Origin: Fluviicoccus sp.
GTDB taxonomy: Bacteria > Pseudomonadota > Gammaproteobacteria > Pseudomonadales > Moraxellaceae
DNA: 64,000 nt
Direction of reading: 5' to 3'
Assembly (NCBI RefSeq): GCF_030646115.1
Contig: NZ_JAUSMX010000027.1
Location: 229,651-293,650 of the forward strand
This document shows, in pieces, positions 23,669 to 33,798 of this stretch; within the stretch, counting starts at the first letter, position 1; each line of letters starts with the position of its first letter. Made by a program: the position numbers and the translations under genes. The notes under the pieces are model-generated. The model searched no databases, was not told the DNA's origin, and saw only the letters and a program-made list of their open reading frames with translations.

Positions 23669-26377
23669 TCAATGCGCCTCATCCCAATTCGATCCAACGC
23701 CGACTTCCACGAGCAGAGGAACCGCCAAACTCGCCACCCCACTCATCGCCACCTTCAACATCGCACTCACCGACTCCACCTGATCCTCCCTAACCTCCAA
23801 CACCAATTCATCATGCACCTGCATGAGCAGGGAGGCATCAAACTGCTGTAACTTCAACTGCGCATCCACCGCAATCATCGCCCGCTTGATAATATCCGCC
23901 GCCGACCCCTGTAACGGCGCATTAATCGCCGCCCGCTCCGCCCCCGCCCGCATCGCCGCATTCTTGCTGTTGATCTCCCGCACCGGCAACTTCCGCCCAA
24001 ACAGCGTCTCCACAAAACCCTGCTTCTTCGCCAGCTCCCGCGTCTCCTCCATATAACGCCGCACCCCCGGATACCGCGCAAAATACAGATCAATGTACGC
24101 CTTCGCCTGCGGCATCGACGACCCCAGCTGCTTCGACAACCCAAAGGCCGACATCCCGTACAACAGCCCGAAATTGATCGCCTTCGCCGCCCGCCGCATC
24201 TCGTGCGTCACCTCCGCCAACGGCACCCCCATCACCTCCGCCGCCGTCGCCTTGTGCACATCCTCACCCAGCGCAAAGGCATCCAGCAACCGCGCATCGC
24301 CGCTCAGGTGCGCCATCAACCGCAACTCAATCTGCGAATAGTCGGCCGCCACCAGCTTATAGCCCTTGGGCGCAATAAAGGCCTGGCGGATCATCCGGCC
24401 TTCCGCCGTGCGCACCGGAATGTTCTGCAAATTGGGATCGGACGACGACAACCGGCCCGTCGCCGCCACCGCCTGGTGATACGAGGTATGAATGCGCCGC
24501 GTCACCGGATCGGCCAGCTGCGGCAGCTTGTCGGTATAGGTGCCTTTCAGCTTGCTCAGGCCGCGATGCTCCAGCACCAGCTTCGCCAGCGGATGGTCAA
24601 TCTGCTCCAGCACATCCTCGCCCGTCGCATACTGGCCGCTGGCGGTCTTCTTGCCGCCCGGCAGCATCAGCTTGTCATACAGGATTTCCCCCAGCTGCTT
24701 CGGCGAGGCCAGGTTGAACGGCGTTCCGGCAATGTCGTGGCCTTCGGTTTCCAGCTCCGCCAGCCGCTTCGCCATCGCCACGCTCAGCTTCTGTAACTGG
24801 TCAAAGTCCAGCAGCGCGCCCTTGGCTTCCATCTGCTGCAGAATGGGCGCCACCGGCATTTCCAGGTCGTGGAACAGGTGGTTCAGCTTCGGCTGCGCCA
24901 GCAGCAGCGGCTGGAAGTGTTCCTTCAGCCGCAGCGTGATGTCGGCGTCTTCACAGGCGTAGGCGCTGGCGGTTTCAATTTCCACGGCGTTGAAGCTGAG
25001 TTGCTTCACCCCCTTGCCGGCGATTTCCTCGAAGGTGGTGGTCTGGTAGTTCAGGTAGTGCCGCGCCAGGTCGTCCATATTGTGGCGGGTGGCGGTGGCG
25101 TCCAGCACATAGCTGGCCAGCATGGTGTCGAAGACGATGCCGCGCAGGGTGATGCCATGGTTGGCCAGCACGTGCGTGTCGTACTTCAGGTGCTGGCCGA
25201 TCTTGCCGATGTGCTCGTTTTCCAGGATCGGTTTCAGGGCGGCGAGGGCGGTGTCGCGGTCCAGCTGTTCCGGCACACCCAGATAGTCGTGCGCCAGCGG
25301 CACGTAATAGGCTTCGCCCGCTTCCAGGCTCACCGAGAAACCGACAATGCGCGCTTCGCGGTAGTTCAGGCTGGTGGTTTCGGTGTCGAAGGCGAAGCCG
25401 CGGGCTTCGTGCAGGCGCTTCAGCAGCGCGTCATAGGCGCTCTGGGTGAAGACCGTATGGTAGCGGGTGGTCAGCGGCGGTTCGGAGGGCGCTTCGTCCT
25501 CCTCGACGGTGGGCAGGGCGGTGGTGTCCAGCGAGGCCAGCAGGCCGGAGAATTCCAGCGTCTTGTACAGTTCGGTCAGCGCCTCGCGGTCGCTGTCGCG
25601 GCGCTTCAGGTCGTCCATGCCCAGCTGCAGGTGCAGGTTGCTGTGGATGGTGGCCAGCTTCCGCGCCAGCGCCAGCGTTTCCTGGCTGTTGCGGAAGGTC
25701 TCGCCCACCTTGCCGGTCAGCTTGTCGGCGTTGGCAATCAGGTTGTCGAGGTTGTCGTAGGTCTGCAGCCACTTGGCGGCGGTTTTCGGGCCCACGCCCT
25801 GCACCCCGGCAATACCGTCGCTGGCGTCGCCCACCAGCGCCAGGTAGTCAATGATCTGGTCCGGCCGCACCCCGAACTTCTCCAGCACCCCGGCGGCATC
25901 CTGGATCGGCGTCTTCTCCGAGAAGGGGTTGATGATGGTGATGCGGTCATTGACCAGCTGCGCCATGTCCTTGTCGCCGGTGGAGATCAGCACGTCGTGG
26001 CCGTGGCTGGCGGCCATCACGGCCAGGGTGCCCAGCAGGTCGTCGCCTTCCACGCCTTCCAGCATCACCACCGGAATGCCCATCGCCCGCACCAGGTTCT
26101 GCAACGGCTCGAACTGCGACTTCAGGTCATCCGGCGTCGGTGGCCGGTGCGCCTTGTAGTCGGCGGACATTTCATGACGGAAGGTGGGGCCGCCGGTATC
26201 GAAGATCACCGCGCAGTGGGTGGGCTGGTACTGCTTCAGCAGCTTCTGCAAGGCGTTCAGCGCCCCTTTCACCGCACCGGTGGGCTGGCCGCTGCGGGTG
26301 GTCAGCGGCGGCAGCGCGAAGTAGGAGCGGTAGATGTAGAACGAGCCGTCGACCAGCATCAGGGGCTTGGTTGTCAT
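23669..26377 (-). CDS. polA: DNA polymerase I
   Basis: The 902-aa protein starts at MTTKPLMLVDGSFYIYRSYF. A longer in-frame extension runs into the repeat at 26458 and is not coding. The 5'-3' exonuclease occupies about residues 1-290 and the 3'-5' exonuclease about 330-510, with an intact acidic motif FDTETTSLNY. The polymerase domain follows, with motif A ADYSQIELR, motif B RRAAKAINFGLLYG and motif C VHDELV. It fills gaps in lagging-strand synthesis and excision repair. It is complete, but its last 205-240 bp occur again at 20866 and 15468. The DarT-like gene begins 16 nt after the stop. Confidence 0.97.
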   Translation of the reverse strand: MTTKPLMLVDGSFYIYRSYFALPPLTTRSGQPTGAVKGALNALQKLLKQYQPTHCAVIFDTGGPTFRHEMSADYKAHRPPTPDDLKSQFEPLQNLVRAMGIPVVMLEGVEGDDLLGTLAVMAASHGHDVLISTGDKDMAQLVNDRITIINPFSEKTPIQDAAGVLEKFGVRPDQIIDYLALVGDASDGIAGVQGVGPKTAAKWLQTYDNLDNLIANADKLTGKVGETFRNSQETLALARKLATIHSNLHLQLGMDDLKRRDSDREALTELYKTLEFSGLLASLDTTALPTVEEDEAPSEPPLTTRYHTVFTQSAYDALLKRLHEARGFAFDTETTSLNYREARIVGFSVSLEAGEAYYVPLAHDYLGVPEQLDRDTALAALKPILENEHIGKIGQHLKYDTHVLANHGITLRGIVFDTMLASYVLDATATRHNMDDLARHYLNYQTTTFEEIAGKGVKQLSFNAVEIETASAYACEDADITLRLKEHFQPLLLAQPKLNHLFHDLEMPVAPILQQMEAKGALLDFDQLQKLSVAMAKRLAELETEGHDIAGTPFNLASPKQLGEILYDKLMLPGGKKTASGQYATGEDVLEQIDHPLAKLVLEHRGLSKLKGTYTDKLPQLADPVTRRIHTSYHQAVAATGRLSSSDPNLQNIPVRTAEGRMIRQAFIAPKGYKLVAADYSQIELRLMAHLSGDARLLDAFALGEDVHKATAAEVMGVPLAEVTHEMRRAAKAINFGLLYGMSAFGLSKQLGSSMPQAKAYIDLYFARYPGVRRYMEETRELAKKQGFVETLFGRKLPVREINSKNAAMRAGAERAAINAPLQGSAADIIKRAMIAVDAQLKLQQFDASLLMQVHDELVLEVREDQVESVSAMLKVAMSGVASLAVPLLVEVGVGSNWDEAH

Positions 26378-26457
26378 GAAAGGGGTGTCCGGGGTGCCAA
26401 GGGGAACGAATGGGGGGAAGTTTATTACATCTTGCGCCTGAAGGGCGCAGTAAAACT

Positions 26458-26575
26458 CCCTCTCCCCTTGTGGGAGAGGGCGGGGGAGAGGGGTACTGCG
26501 GTTGAGCTTGAACGGCTGTTTGTTCGGGCCACTTTCCGCACCCCCCACCCTAACCCTCCCCCACAAGGGGGAGGG
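26458..26575. repeat. 118-bp BIME-like repeat, copy 1
   Basis: Two hairpins bound the element: CCCTCTCCC/GGGAGAGGG with a 5-nt loop at the left, and CCCTCCCCC/GGGGGAGGG with a 4-nt loop at the right. The whole aligns over its full 118 bp with 32086-32203, including the interior GGGTAC...GGCC...TCCGCACC. Such paired palindromes are typical of REP/BIME elements. It lies between the divergent polA and homoserine kinase genes. Confidence 0.8.
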
Positions 26576-26639
26576 GACTAAAAGCGGTCAAGCCCGTGTA
26601 GAATCCCCCTTATCAAACCGTTTCCGCTGGATCACCCCC

Positions 26640-27590
26640 ATGTCCGTCTATACCGAACTCACCCTCGACGAAATCCGCGCCTTTGCCGCCGACCATTACG
26701 GCCTCACCGTCACCGGCTGCGACCCCATCGCCAGCGGCATCGAGAACACCAATTACTTTGTGCGCGGCGATGACGGCCGCGAGTTCGTGCTGACGCTGTT
26801 TGAGGAACTGAATGCCGCCGAAGCCGCTTTCCTGCCGCCGCTGTTGCAGCACCTGCAGCGTGAAGGCGTGCCGGTGGCCGGGCCGTTGGTGGCGAAGGAC
26901 GGCAAGTCGCTGCTGACCCTGCGTGACAAGCCGGTGCAACTGGCGCCGCGCATTATCGGCGGGCATCCATCGCCGGTCACGGTCGCGCATTGCGCCGCCA
27001 TTGGCGAGGCGCTGGCAAAGCTGCATCTGGGGCTGGAGGAATACCCGCTGCACCGCGAAAACACGCACGGGCAGGAGTGGTGGGAGGCCGAAGCCAACAA
27101 GGCCCGCAAGACCATGGGCAAGACCGACCAGCTGCTGCTGGAAACCATCCTGGAGGACTTCGAGGAAACCGTCGAGGACTACGAAGACCTGCCGATGGGC
27201 CTGATCCACGGCGACCTGTTCCGTGACAACACCCTGTTCGAAGGTGAAGCATTGCGCGCCATCCTCGACTTCTCCGAGGCCGGGGAAGACTACTGGCTGC
27301 TGGACGTCGCCATCACCATCAACGATTTCTGCAGCGCCTGGCCCTCGGTGAAGCTGGACCAGGACCTGTACCACGCCTTCCTGCGCGCCTACAACAACGT
27401 CCGCCCGCTCACCGCCGACGAACAGGAAGCCCTGCCGGCTTTCCTCGGCATGGCCGCCACCCGCTTCTGGCTGTCGCGCCTCAGTGTTGCCGCGCGCAAC
27501 GCGGCGGAAGGGCGCACCGGCGAGGCCATGACCCAGAAGGACCCCAATGAGATGAAAAAGATGGTGGCGGCGCGGATGATGGGGGAATAA
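26640..27590 (+). CDS. thrB: Homoserine kinase, APH-fold type
   Basis: The 316-aa protein starts at MSVYTELTLDEIRAF. It is the ThrB form found in beta- and many gammaproteobacteria, an aminoglycoside-phosphotransferase fold unrelated to the GHMP-type enzyme of Escherichia coli. Visible signatures are GIENTNYFV near the N-terminus, the catalytic loop LIHGDLFRDNTLF and the metal motif ILDFSEAGEDYWL. It phosphorylates homoserine with ATP for threonine synthesis. The DUF4166 gene follows after 4 nt, so the two are likely cotranscribed. Confidence 0.93.
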   Translation: MSVYTELTLDEIRAFAADHYGLTVTGCDPIASGIENTNYFVRGDDGREFVLTLFEELNAAEAAFLPPLLQHLQREGVPVAGPLVAKDGKSLLTLRDKPVQLAPRIIGGHPSPVTVAHCAAIGEALAKLHLGLEEYPLHRENTHGQEWWEAEANKARKTMGKTDQLLLETILEDFEETVEDYEDLPMGLIHGDLFRDNTLFEGEALRAILDFSEAGEDYWLLDVAITINDFCSAWPSVKLDQDLYHAFLRAYNNVRPLTADEQEALPAFLGMAATRFWLSRLSVAARNAAEGRTGEAMTQKDPNEMKKMVAARMMGE

Positions 27591-27594
27591 AGTC

Positions 27595-28167
27595 ATGACA
27601 GGGCAGGACCAGCCGCTGTATCAACAGATTCTGGGCGACGTCTGGCCGCAGTTACCGGCCCCCGTCCGTGAACTGCACACCGTCACCGACCGATTGACCG
27701 TCGCCGGGCAGGCCGACATCGACCGTGGCCGCCATCCGCTGTCCTTCCTGGTCGCCGCGATCATGGGTTTTCCGCCCGCCGGTCACAATGTCCCGTTGAC
27801 GGTCACTTTCACGGTCAAGGATGGCGTGGAACACTGGCAACGCGACTTCAACGGCGTGCGTTTCCACAGCTGGCAATATGCCGACGGTCAGCCAGGCCGC
27901 ATCCGCGAACGGTTCGGGCCCTTCGTTTTCACCATGGCGCTGGTGCTGGAAAACGGGAGGATGAACCTGATCGTCAAACGCTGGACCTTCCTCGGAATCC
28001 CGCTGCCGGTGGCCTTATCGCCGAATGGCGAGGCGTGGGAAACCGGGGAGGAAGGGCGGTTCCGCTTCCATGTGGAAATCCGGTTGCCGCTGGTGGGGTT
28101 GATTGTGCGGTACCGGGGCTGGCTGAAGCCGGTTTCCCAACCCGGCCGTCCGCAGCCAACTGTCTGA
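27595..28167 (+). CDS. DUF4166 domain protein
   Basis: The 190-aa protein starts 4 nt after thrB. Family features are the PLYQQILG opening, PPAGHNVPLTVTFTV, WQRDFNGVRFHS, and a C-terminal RFHVEIRLPLVGLIVRYRGWL. DUF4166 is a beta-rich domain often found beside or fused to saccharopine-dehydrogenase-like proteins or in lipid-related contexts. No catalytic residues can be named. No signal peptide. Linkage to thrB is probably only transcriptional. Confidence 0.8.
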   Translation: MTGQDQPLYQQILGDVWPQLPAPVRELHTVTDRLTVAGQADIDRGRHPLSFLVAAIMGFPPAGHNVPLTVTFTVKDGVEHWQRDFNGVRFHSWQYADGQPGRIRERFGPFVFTMALVLENGRMNLIVKRWTFLGIPLPVALSPNGEAWETGEEGRFRFHVEIRLPLVGLIVRYRGWLKPVSQPGRPQPTV

Positions 28168-28257
28168 GCCAACGGACGGGTCAGCGAAGCCAAGGAAGCG
28201 AGGTGGTGGGCGGAGGCAACCCGGCCAGCGAGTTTTGGCGGAGGACACGGTTTTGGT

Positions 28258-28279
28258 GACTTTTGCCAAGACAAAAGTC
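28258..28279. repeat. Short perfect hairpin downstream of the DUF4166 gene
   Basis: GACTTTTG and CAAAAGTC pair around a 6-nt loop. It lies about 90 nt beyond the DUF4166 stop. No T-run follows. The rest of the 180-bp gap between the convergent genes shows nothing else. Confidence 0.4.
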
Positions 28280-28347
28280 GCTCCCGCGGAAGGCGGATGA
28301 AAGTCGCCACATCATTGTCGTAGTATAAGAGCTGCTTTACGCACCTC

Positions 28348-29775
28348 TCAAGCCTCCCGAATCACCAGCAACCGAATCTCCGTCATGTCCTCCATCGCAT
28401 AACGAATCCCCTCCCGCCCCAAACCGCTGTCCTTCACCCCCCCGTAAGGCATATGGTCCACCCGCCACGACGGCACATCACCAATCACCACGCCGCCCAC
28501 CTCCAGCGTATCCCAGGCCTTCATCGCCTTGTACAGGTCGCGGGTGAAAATGCCCGCCTGCAGCCCGAACCGGCTGGAATTCACTTCAATCAATGCATCG
28601 TCGAAGTCCTCGAATGCGCTGAGAACCGCCACCGGGCCGAAAGCCTCCTCCTGGTTCAGCGCACAGCCCGCCGGTACGTTTTCCAGCAGCGTCGCTTCCA
28701 GCATGGCCCCCTCGCGGTTGCCGCCGCACAACACCTTCGCCCCGGCAATCACCGCCTCGGTCACCCACTGCTGCAGCCTTTCGGCTTCTTTCACCGAGAT
28801 CATGGGGCCAATGAAGGTGGATTCGTCGTGCGGATTGCCCATCACCAGTTTTTGCGTGGCGGCCACCAGCCGCGCCTTCAGGTCGTCATAGATATCCTGA
28901 TGCGCCAGGATGCGCTGCACACTGATGCAGCTTTGCCCGGACTGGTAGAACGCGCCGAAAATGATGCGGGTGACGGCGTCGTCGAGATCGGCGTCCTTGT
29001 CAACGATGCAGGCGGCATTGCCGCCCAGCTCCAGCACCACCTTCTTCTTTCCGGCCTTCGCCTTCAGCGCCCAGCCCACTTCCGGTGAGCCGGTGAAGCT
29101 CAGCAGCTTCAGCCGTTCATCGGTGGTGAACAGGTCGGCGCCGTCGCGGCTGCAGGGCAGCACCGAGAACGCCCCCTTGGGCAGGCTGGTCTCGGCCAGG
29201 ATTTCGCCCATGATCAGCGCGCCCAGCGGCGTCAGGCTGGCCGGTTTCAGGATGAAGGGGCAACCGGCGGCAATGGCCGGGGCCACCTTGTGCGCGGCCA
29301 GGTTCAGCGGAAAATTGAACGGGCTGATGAATGAACACACCCCGATCGGCACCCGCTTGCTCATGCCGCGATAGCCCTTGGCGCGCGGGCTGATGTCCAG
29401 CGGAATGGTTTCGCCGCCCATGCGCGTGGCTTCTTCCGAGGCAATGCGGAAGGTGTCGATCAGCCGCGTCACTTCACCCCGGGCATCCTTGATCGGCTTG
29501 CCCGCCTCGATGCACAGGCTTTCCGCCAGCTCATCGGCGCGCTCGCGAAAGCGGCGCACGCAATGGTCCAGGATCTGCTGGCGCTCATAGGCAGGCATGC
29601 GCGCCATGGCTTCCTGCGCCTTGACGGCGGCGGCAATGGCAAGCTCAATCACGGACGCATCCGCCAGCGCCACGCGAGTGGCGATTTCCCCCGTGTACTT
29701 GTCGGTGACCGGCAGGTCGGTGTTGGCGTAAACGGCTTCGTTGGCGAGGTAATAGGGGTAGGCGGCTTTCAGCAT
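28348..29775 (-). CDS. NAD(P)-dependent aldehyde dehydrogenase
   Basis: The 475-aa protein is standard length for the superfamily. Visible residues include the substrate and cofactor segment SFISPFNFPLNLAAHKV with KPAS, the Rossmann loop FTGSPEVG, the general-base glutamate in LELGGNAACIV, and the catalytic cysteine in SGQSCISVQR. EEAFGPVAVL and PYGGVKDSGLGREG complete the family pattern. It resembles lactaldehyde- or phosphonoacetaldehyde-type enzymes with an early FN-F-P-L motif. Substrate uncertain. An iron-type alcohol dehydrogenase is encoded about 1.1 kb upstream on the same strand, which might supply aldehyde (inference). Confidence 0.9.
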   Translation of the reverse strand: MLKAAYPYYLANEAVYANTDLPVTDKYTGEIATRVALADASVIELAIAAAVKAQEAMARMPAYERQQILDHCVRRFRERADELAESLCIEAGKPIKDARGEVTRLIDTFRIASEEATRMGGETIPLDISPRAKGYRGMSKRVPIGVCSFISPFNFPLNLAAHKVAPAIAAGCPFILKPASLTPLGALIMGEILAETSLPKGAFSVLPCSRDGADLFTTDERLKLLSFTGSPEVGWALKAKAGKKKVVLELGGNAACIVDKDADLDDAVTRIIFGAFYQSGQSCISVQRILAHQDIYDDLKARLVAATQKLVMGNPHDESTFIGPMISVKEAERLQQWVTEAVIAGAKVLCGGNREGAMLEATLLENVPAGCALNQEEAFGPVAVLSAFEDFDDALIEVNSSRFGLQAGIFTRDLYKAMKAWDTLEVGGVVIGDVPSWRVDHMPYGGVKDSGLGREGIRYAMEDMTEIRLLVIREA

Positions 29776-29842
29776 GGAAATTCTCGGCGAGGGGTCCGGT
29801 CGGGAAAATGGGGATAAGGGGGCAGACGTGACGCGGATGGCG

Positions 29843-30391
29843 TCAGCCTTTGTCCAGCACGGCTTTGATGAAGTCCGATTTGGAGCGCGTATAGGAATCG
29901 CGGTCCTGTCCGTAACGGCCCGCCATTTCCTCCTTCAGACGGGCATAACGCGCCGTCAGTTCAGGGTTGTGCAGCAGTTCATCCCGGAATCGCAGCAGTC
30001 GCAGCCATTCAGGGCCGCCATGCTCCACCAGATGCAGGTGATGGGTGCGGTGCCCGCCGTGATGGCGCAGCAGCCAGCGGCGTTCGGGCAGGTTTTCGTT
30101 GAGGTCGGGCAAATACAGGTATTCTGAGGCGCGCAGCGGCGTCACCAGCTGCAGCACCTGCTCCATGGACCCCACGCCCGCCATCAGGTCGATGATGGGC
30201 TTGGCCTGCAGGCCGGGAATGGCCGTGCTGCCGATATGCTGCACTTCGATGAGGTGATCGGGAAACAGGCGCAGCAAGCGGCCCTTTTCCTCGGAAAAGC
30301 GCTTCGGCCATGCCGGGTCATAGGGGTGCATACTCACCCCTTCGGCAATGGCTTGTTGTTGTAATTCTTCTTCTGTCAGCGCACGGGTCAT
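29843..30391 (-). CDS. GrpB family protein (nucleotidyltransferase fold)
   Basis: The 182-aa protein carries the GrpB/UPF0157 signature YDPAWPKRF, EVQHIGSTAIPGLQAKPIIDLM, and a C-terminal RDSYTRSKSDFI. The H-x-G-S-T-x-x-P-x-x-x-K-x-x-x-D pattern matches a nucleotidyltransferase-like active site. Members are sometimes fused to CoaE, but their own activity is poorly known. It is preceded at its 3' side by the aldehyde dehydrogenase start (67 nt gap). Start as given, no better alternative. Confidence 0.88.
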   Translation of the reverse strand: MTRALTEEELQQQAIAEGVSMHPYDPAWPKRFSEEKGRLLRLFPDHLIEVQHIGSTAIPGLQAKPIIDLMAGVGSMEQVLQLVTPLRASEYLYLPDLNENLPERRWLLRHHGGHRTHHLHLVEHGGPEWLRLLRFRDELLHNPELTARYARLKEEMAGRYGQDRDSYTRSKSDFIKAVLDKG

Positions 30392-30477
30392 GTCCTTGCC
30401 TCGCCGGGTTGTCAGACCGCTATTTTTCCATTGTAGGTCAAACTGTCATCAGAAATCAGGATTTTCGTGCGGCTGCG

Positions 30478-30909
30478 TCAAGCCAAAGCTTCCAGAGCCA
30501 GCCGTAACGGTTCCGGTATAGGTACGGGCGCGTTGGTGGCCTTGTTGACGAAGACATGCACGAAGTGGCCTTCCGCCACCGCTGTGTCTTCTCCGGCCTT
30601 GAAAATGGCAATGCCGTATTCCACCGACGACTTGCCGAGCTTGTTCACCCGCAGCCCGCCGTCCAGCTTGTCCGGGAAGGCGATGGGCGCAAAGTAGTTG
30701 CAGCCGGAGTTGACCACAAAGCCTACGGTGTCGCCGTGGTGGATGTCCAGCCCGCCCTGTTCAATCAGGTAGGTGTTGGCGACGGTGTCGAAATAGCTGT
30801 AGTAGGTGACGTTGTTGACGTGGCCGTAGATGTCGTTGTCGTGCCAGCGGGTGGTGATGGGGCAGAACCAGCGGTAGGCGTCGCGGGTTGAGGGAACGGG
30901 ACGGGACAT
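30478..30909 (-). CDS. Acyl-CoA thioesterase, 4HBT/YbgC-like hotdog fold
   Basis: The 143-aa protein has the hotdog signature TTRWHDNDIYGHVNNVTYYSYFD, where the aspartate of WHDND is the catalytic position in 4HBT enzymes. YNFA-like CNYFAPIAFPD and GKSSVEYGIAIF follow. It hydrolyses acyl-CoA thioesters. The start codon shares one base with the stop of the upstream alcohol dehydrogenase (TGATG), so the two are translationally coupled. Confidence 0.88.
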   Translation of the reverse strand: MSRPVPSTRDAYRWFCPITTRWHDNDIYGHVNNVTYYSYFDTVANTYLIEQGGLDIHHGDTVGFVVNSGCNYFAPIAFPDKLDGGLRVNKLGKSSVEYGIAIFKAGEDTAVAEGHFVHVFVNKATNAPVPIPEPLRLALEALA

Positions 30910-32060
30910 CAGTAGACCTCCTGGTAAATGGCCAGCGCATCGGCTTCGCTGACGGTGCGCGGATTATTCACCAGCAGCCGCTGCTGCGCCATGGCGTCGC
31001 GGGCCAGCATCGGCAGGTCGGCTTCCGGCACGTTCAGGTCGCGCAGGCGCACCGGCAGGCCAACGGCGGCAATCTGCGCAGTCATGGATTCCACGAAGGC
31101 GCGGGCCAGTTCGGGCTCGGTGCCTTCCGCTTCCGGTTCCAGCACCGTCATCAGTTCGGCGTACAGCGGCGCGGCGGCGGGCAGGTTGAAGCGCAGCACG
31201 GCGGGCAGCACCAGCGAGTTACTCAGCCCGTGCGAGATGTGGTAATGCCCGCCCAGCGGGTAGGCGAGGGCGTGGACGGCGGCGACCGGGGCGTTGGCGA
31301 AGGCCTGTCCGGCCAGCATCGCGCCGAACAGCACGGCTTGCCGCGCCTCACGGTTTTGTCCGTCTTCGACGACGGTGACCAGGTTGGCGGCCAGCAGGCG
31401 CAGCGCCTCGCGCGCCAGCACGTCGGAGTAGGGGTTCTTGCGGATCTTGCTGGTGTAGGCCTCGATGGCGTGCACCATGGCGTCAATGCCGGTGGCGGCG
31501 GTGACGGCGGGCGGCAGGCCCAGCGTCAGGTCGGCGTCCAGCAGCGCTACGTCGGCGTAAAGCAGGGGGGAAACGATGCCGGTCTTGGTGGTTTCGCCGG
31601 TGGTGATGATCGCAATCGGCGTCACTTCCGAGCCGGTGCCCGCCGTGGTCGGCACCTGGATCAGCGGCAGGCGCGTCCCCTTGGCGTTGCCGACGCCGTA
31701 GACCTCGGGCAGCGTCTGAGCCGACTTCGTCAGCAGCGCGATCACCTTCGCCACATCCATCGAGCTGCCGCCGCCCAGACCGATGACACCGTCAATGCCC
31801 GCGTCACGCGCCAGTTGCAGCGAGTCCAGCACCTTGGCTTCGGGCGGGTCGGCCACCACGTCGCTGTAGATCGTCACCGGGATGTTGGCCGCCTGCAGGC
31901 TGGCCAGCGCCGGTTCCAGCAGGCCGAATTTGACGATGCCGGGGTCGGTGACGATCAGCGCGCGGGTGATGCCCAAGCCCGCCGCGATCTCGCCCAGACG
32001 GGCGCTGGAGCCGCTTTCGCTGATGACGGTCTTGACGGTGGTGAAGGTGAAGGGGTGCAT
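30909..32060 (-). CDS. Iron-containing alcohol dehydrogenase
   Basis: The 383-aa protein is full length for group III alcohol dehydrogenases. It shows the NAD site GLGGGSSMDVAKVIAL, PTTAGTGSEVTPIAII, and the metal-binding set: Asp in ATGIDAMVHAIEAY plus histidines in AAVHALAYPLGGHYHISHG. It oxidises a primary or secondary alcohol, or reduces the aldehyde; substrate unknown. It is the first gene of a coupled pair with the thioesterase. The 118-bp repeat at 32086 lies immediately upstream, so its promoter must be within or across that repeat. Confidence 0.93.
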   Translation of the reverse strand: MHPFTFTTVKTVISESGSSARLGEIAAGLGITRALIVTDPGIVKFGLLEPALASLQAANIPVTIYSDVVADPPEAKVLDSLQLARDAGIDGVIGLGGGSSMDVAKVIALLTKSAQTLPEVYGVGNAKGTRLPLIQVPTTAGTGSEVTPIAIITTGETTKTGIVSPLLYADVALLDADLTLGLPPAVTAATGIDAMVHAIEAYTSKIRKNPYSDVLAREALRLLAANLVTVVEDGQNREARQAVLFGAMLAGQAFANAPVAAVHALAYPLGGHYHISHGLSNSLVLPAVLRFNLPAAAPLYAELMTVLEPEAEGTEPELARAFVESMTAQIAAVGLPVRLRDLNVPEADLPMLARDAMAQQRLLVNNPRTVSEADALAIYQEVY

Positions 32061-32085
32061 GAGGCGGCTCCGTTTTTGTTTTATT

Positions 32086-32203
32086 CCCTCTCCCCTTGTG
32101 GGAGAGGGTTAGGGAGAGGGGTACGGCGGTGGTTCTTGGGCTGACTGTGTTCAGGCCGCTGTCCGCACCCCTCTCCCCGGCCCTCTCCCACAAGGGGAGA
32201 GGG
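32086..32203. repeat. 118-bp BIME-like repeat, copy 2
   Basis: Same length and structure as 26458-26575. The end hairpins are CCCTCTCCC/GGGAGAGGG at the left (loop CTTGT) and CCCTCTCCC/GGGAGAGGG at the right (loop ACAAG). The interior shares GGGTAC, GGCCGCTGTCCGCACC and other blocks. It lies between the alcohol dehydrogenase start and the hemB stop and may also end hemB transcription. Confidence 0.85.
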
Positions 32204-32227
32204 AGTTGATGTCGCTATTCTAACGCT

Positions 32228-33776
<1,549 letters not shown>

Positions 33777-33798
33777 GGGGACTCTCCGGTGGGTGTTC

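Noticed and set aside
26458-26575. Considered as a CRISPR unit or a pair of simple terminators
   Set aside because: No regularly spaced repeats with unique spacers, and the whole 118 bp recurs at 32086, so a REP-like element fits better.
24869-26581. A 570-codon frame opposite polA
   Set aside because: Antisense shadow running into the 118-bp repeat.
30888-32144. A 418-codon frame opposite the alcohol dehydrogenase
   Set aside because: Gln-, Gly- and His-rich shadow composition, no domain, and a real gene lies on the other strand.
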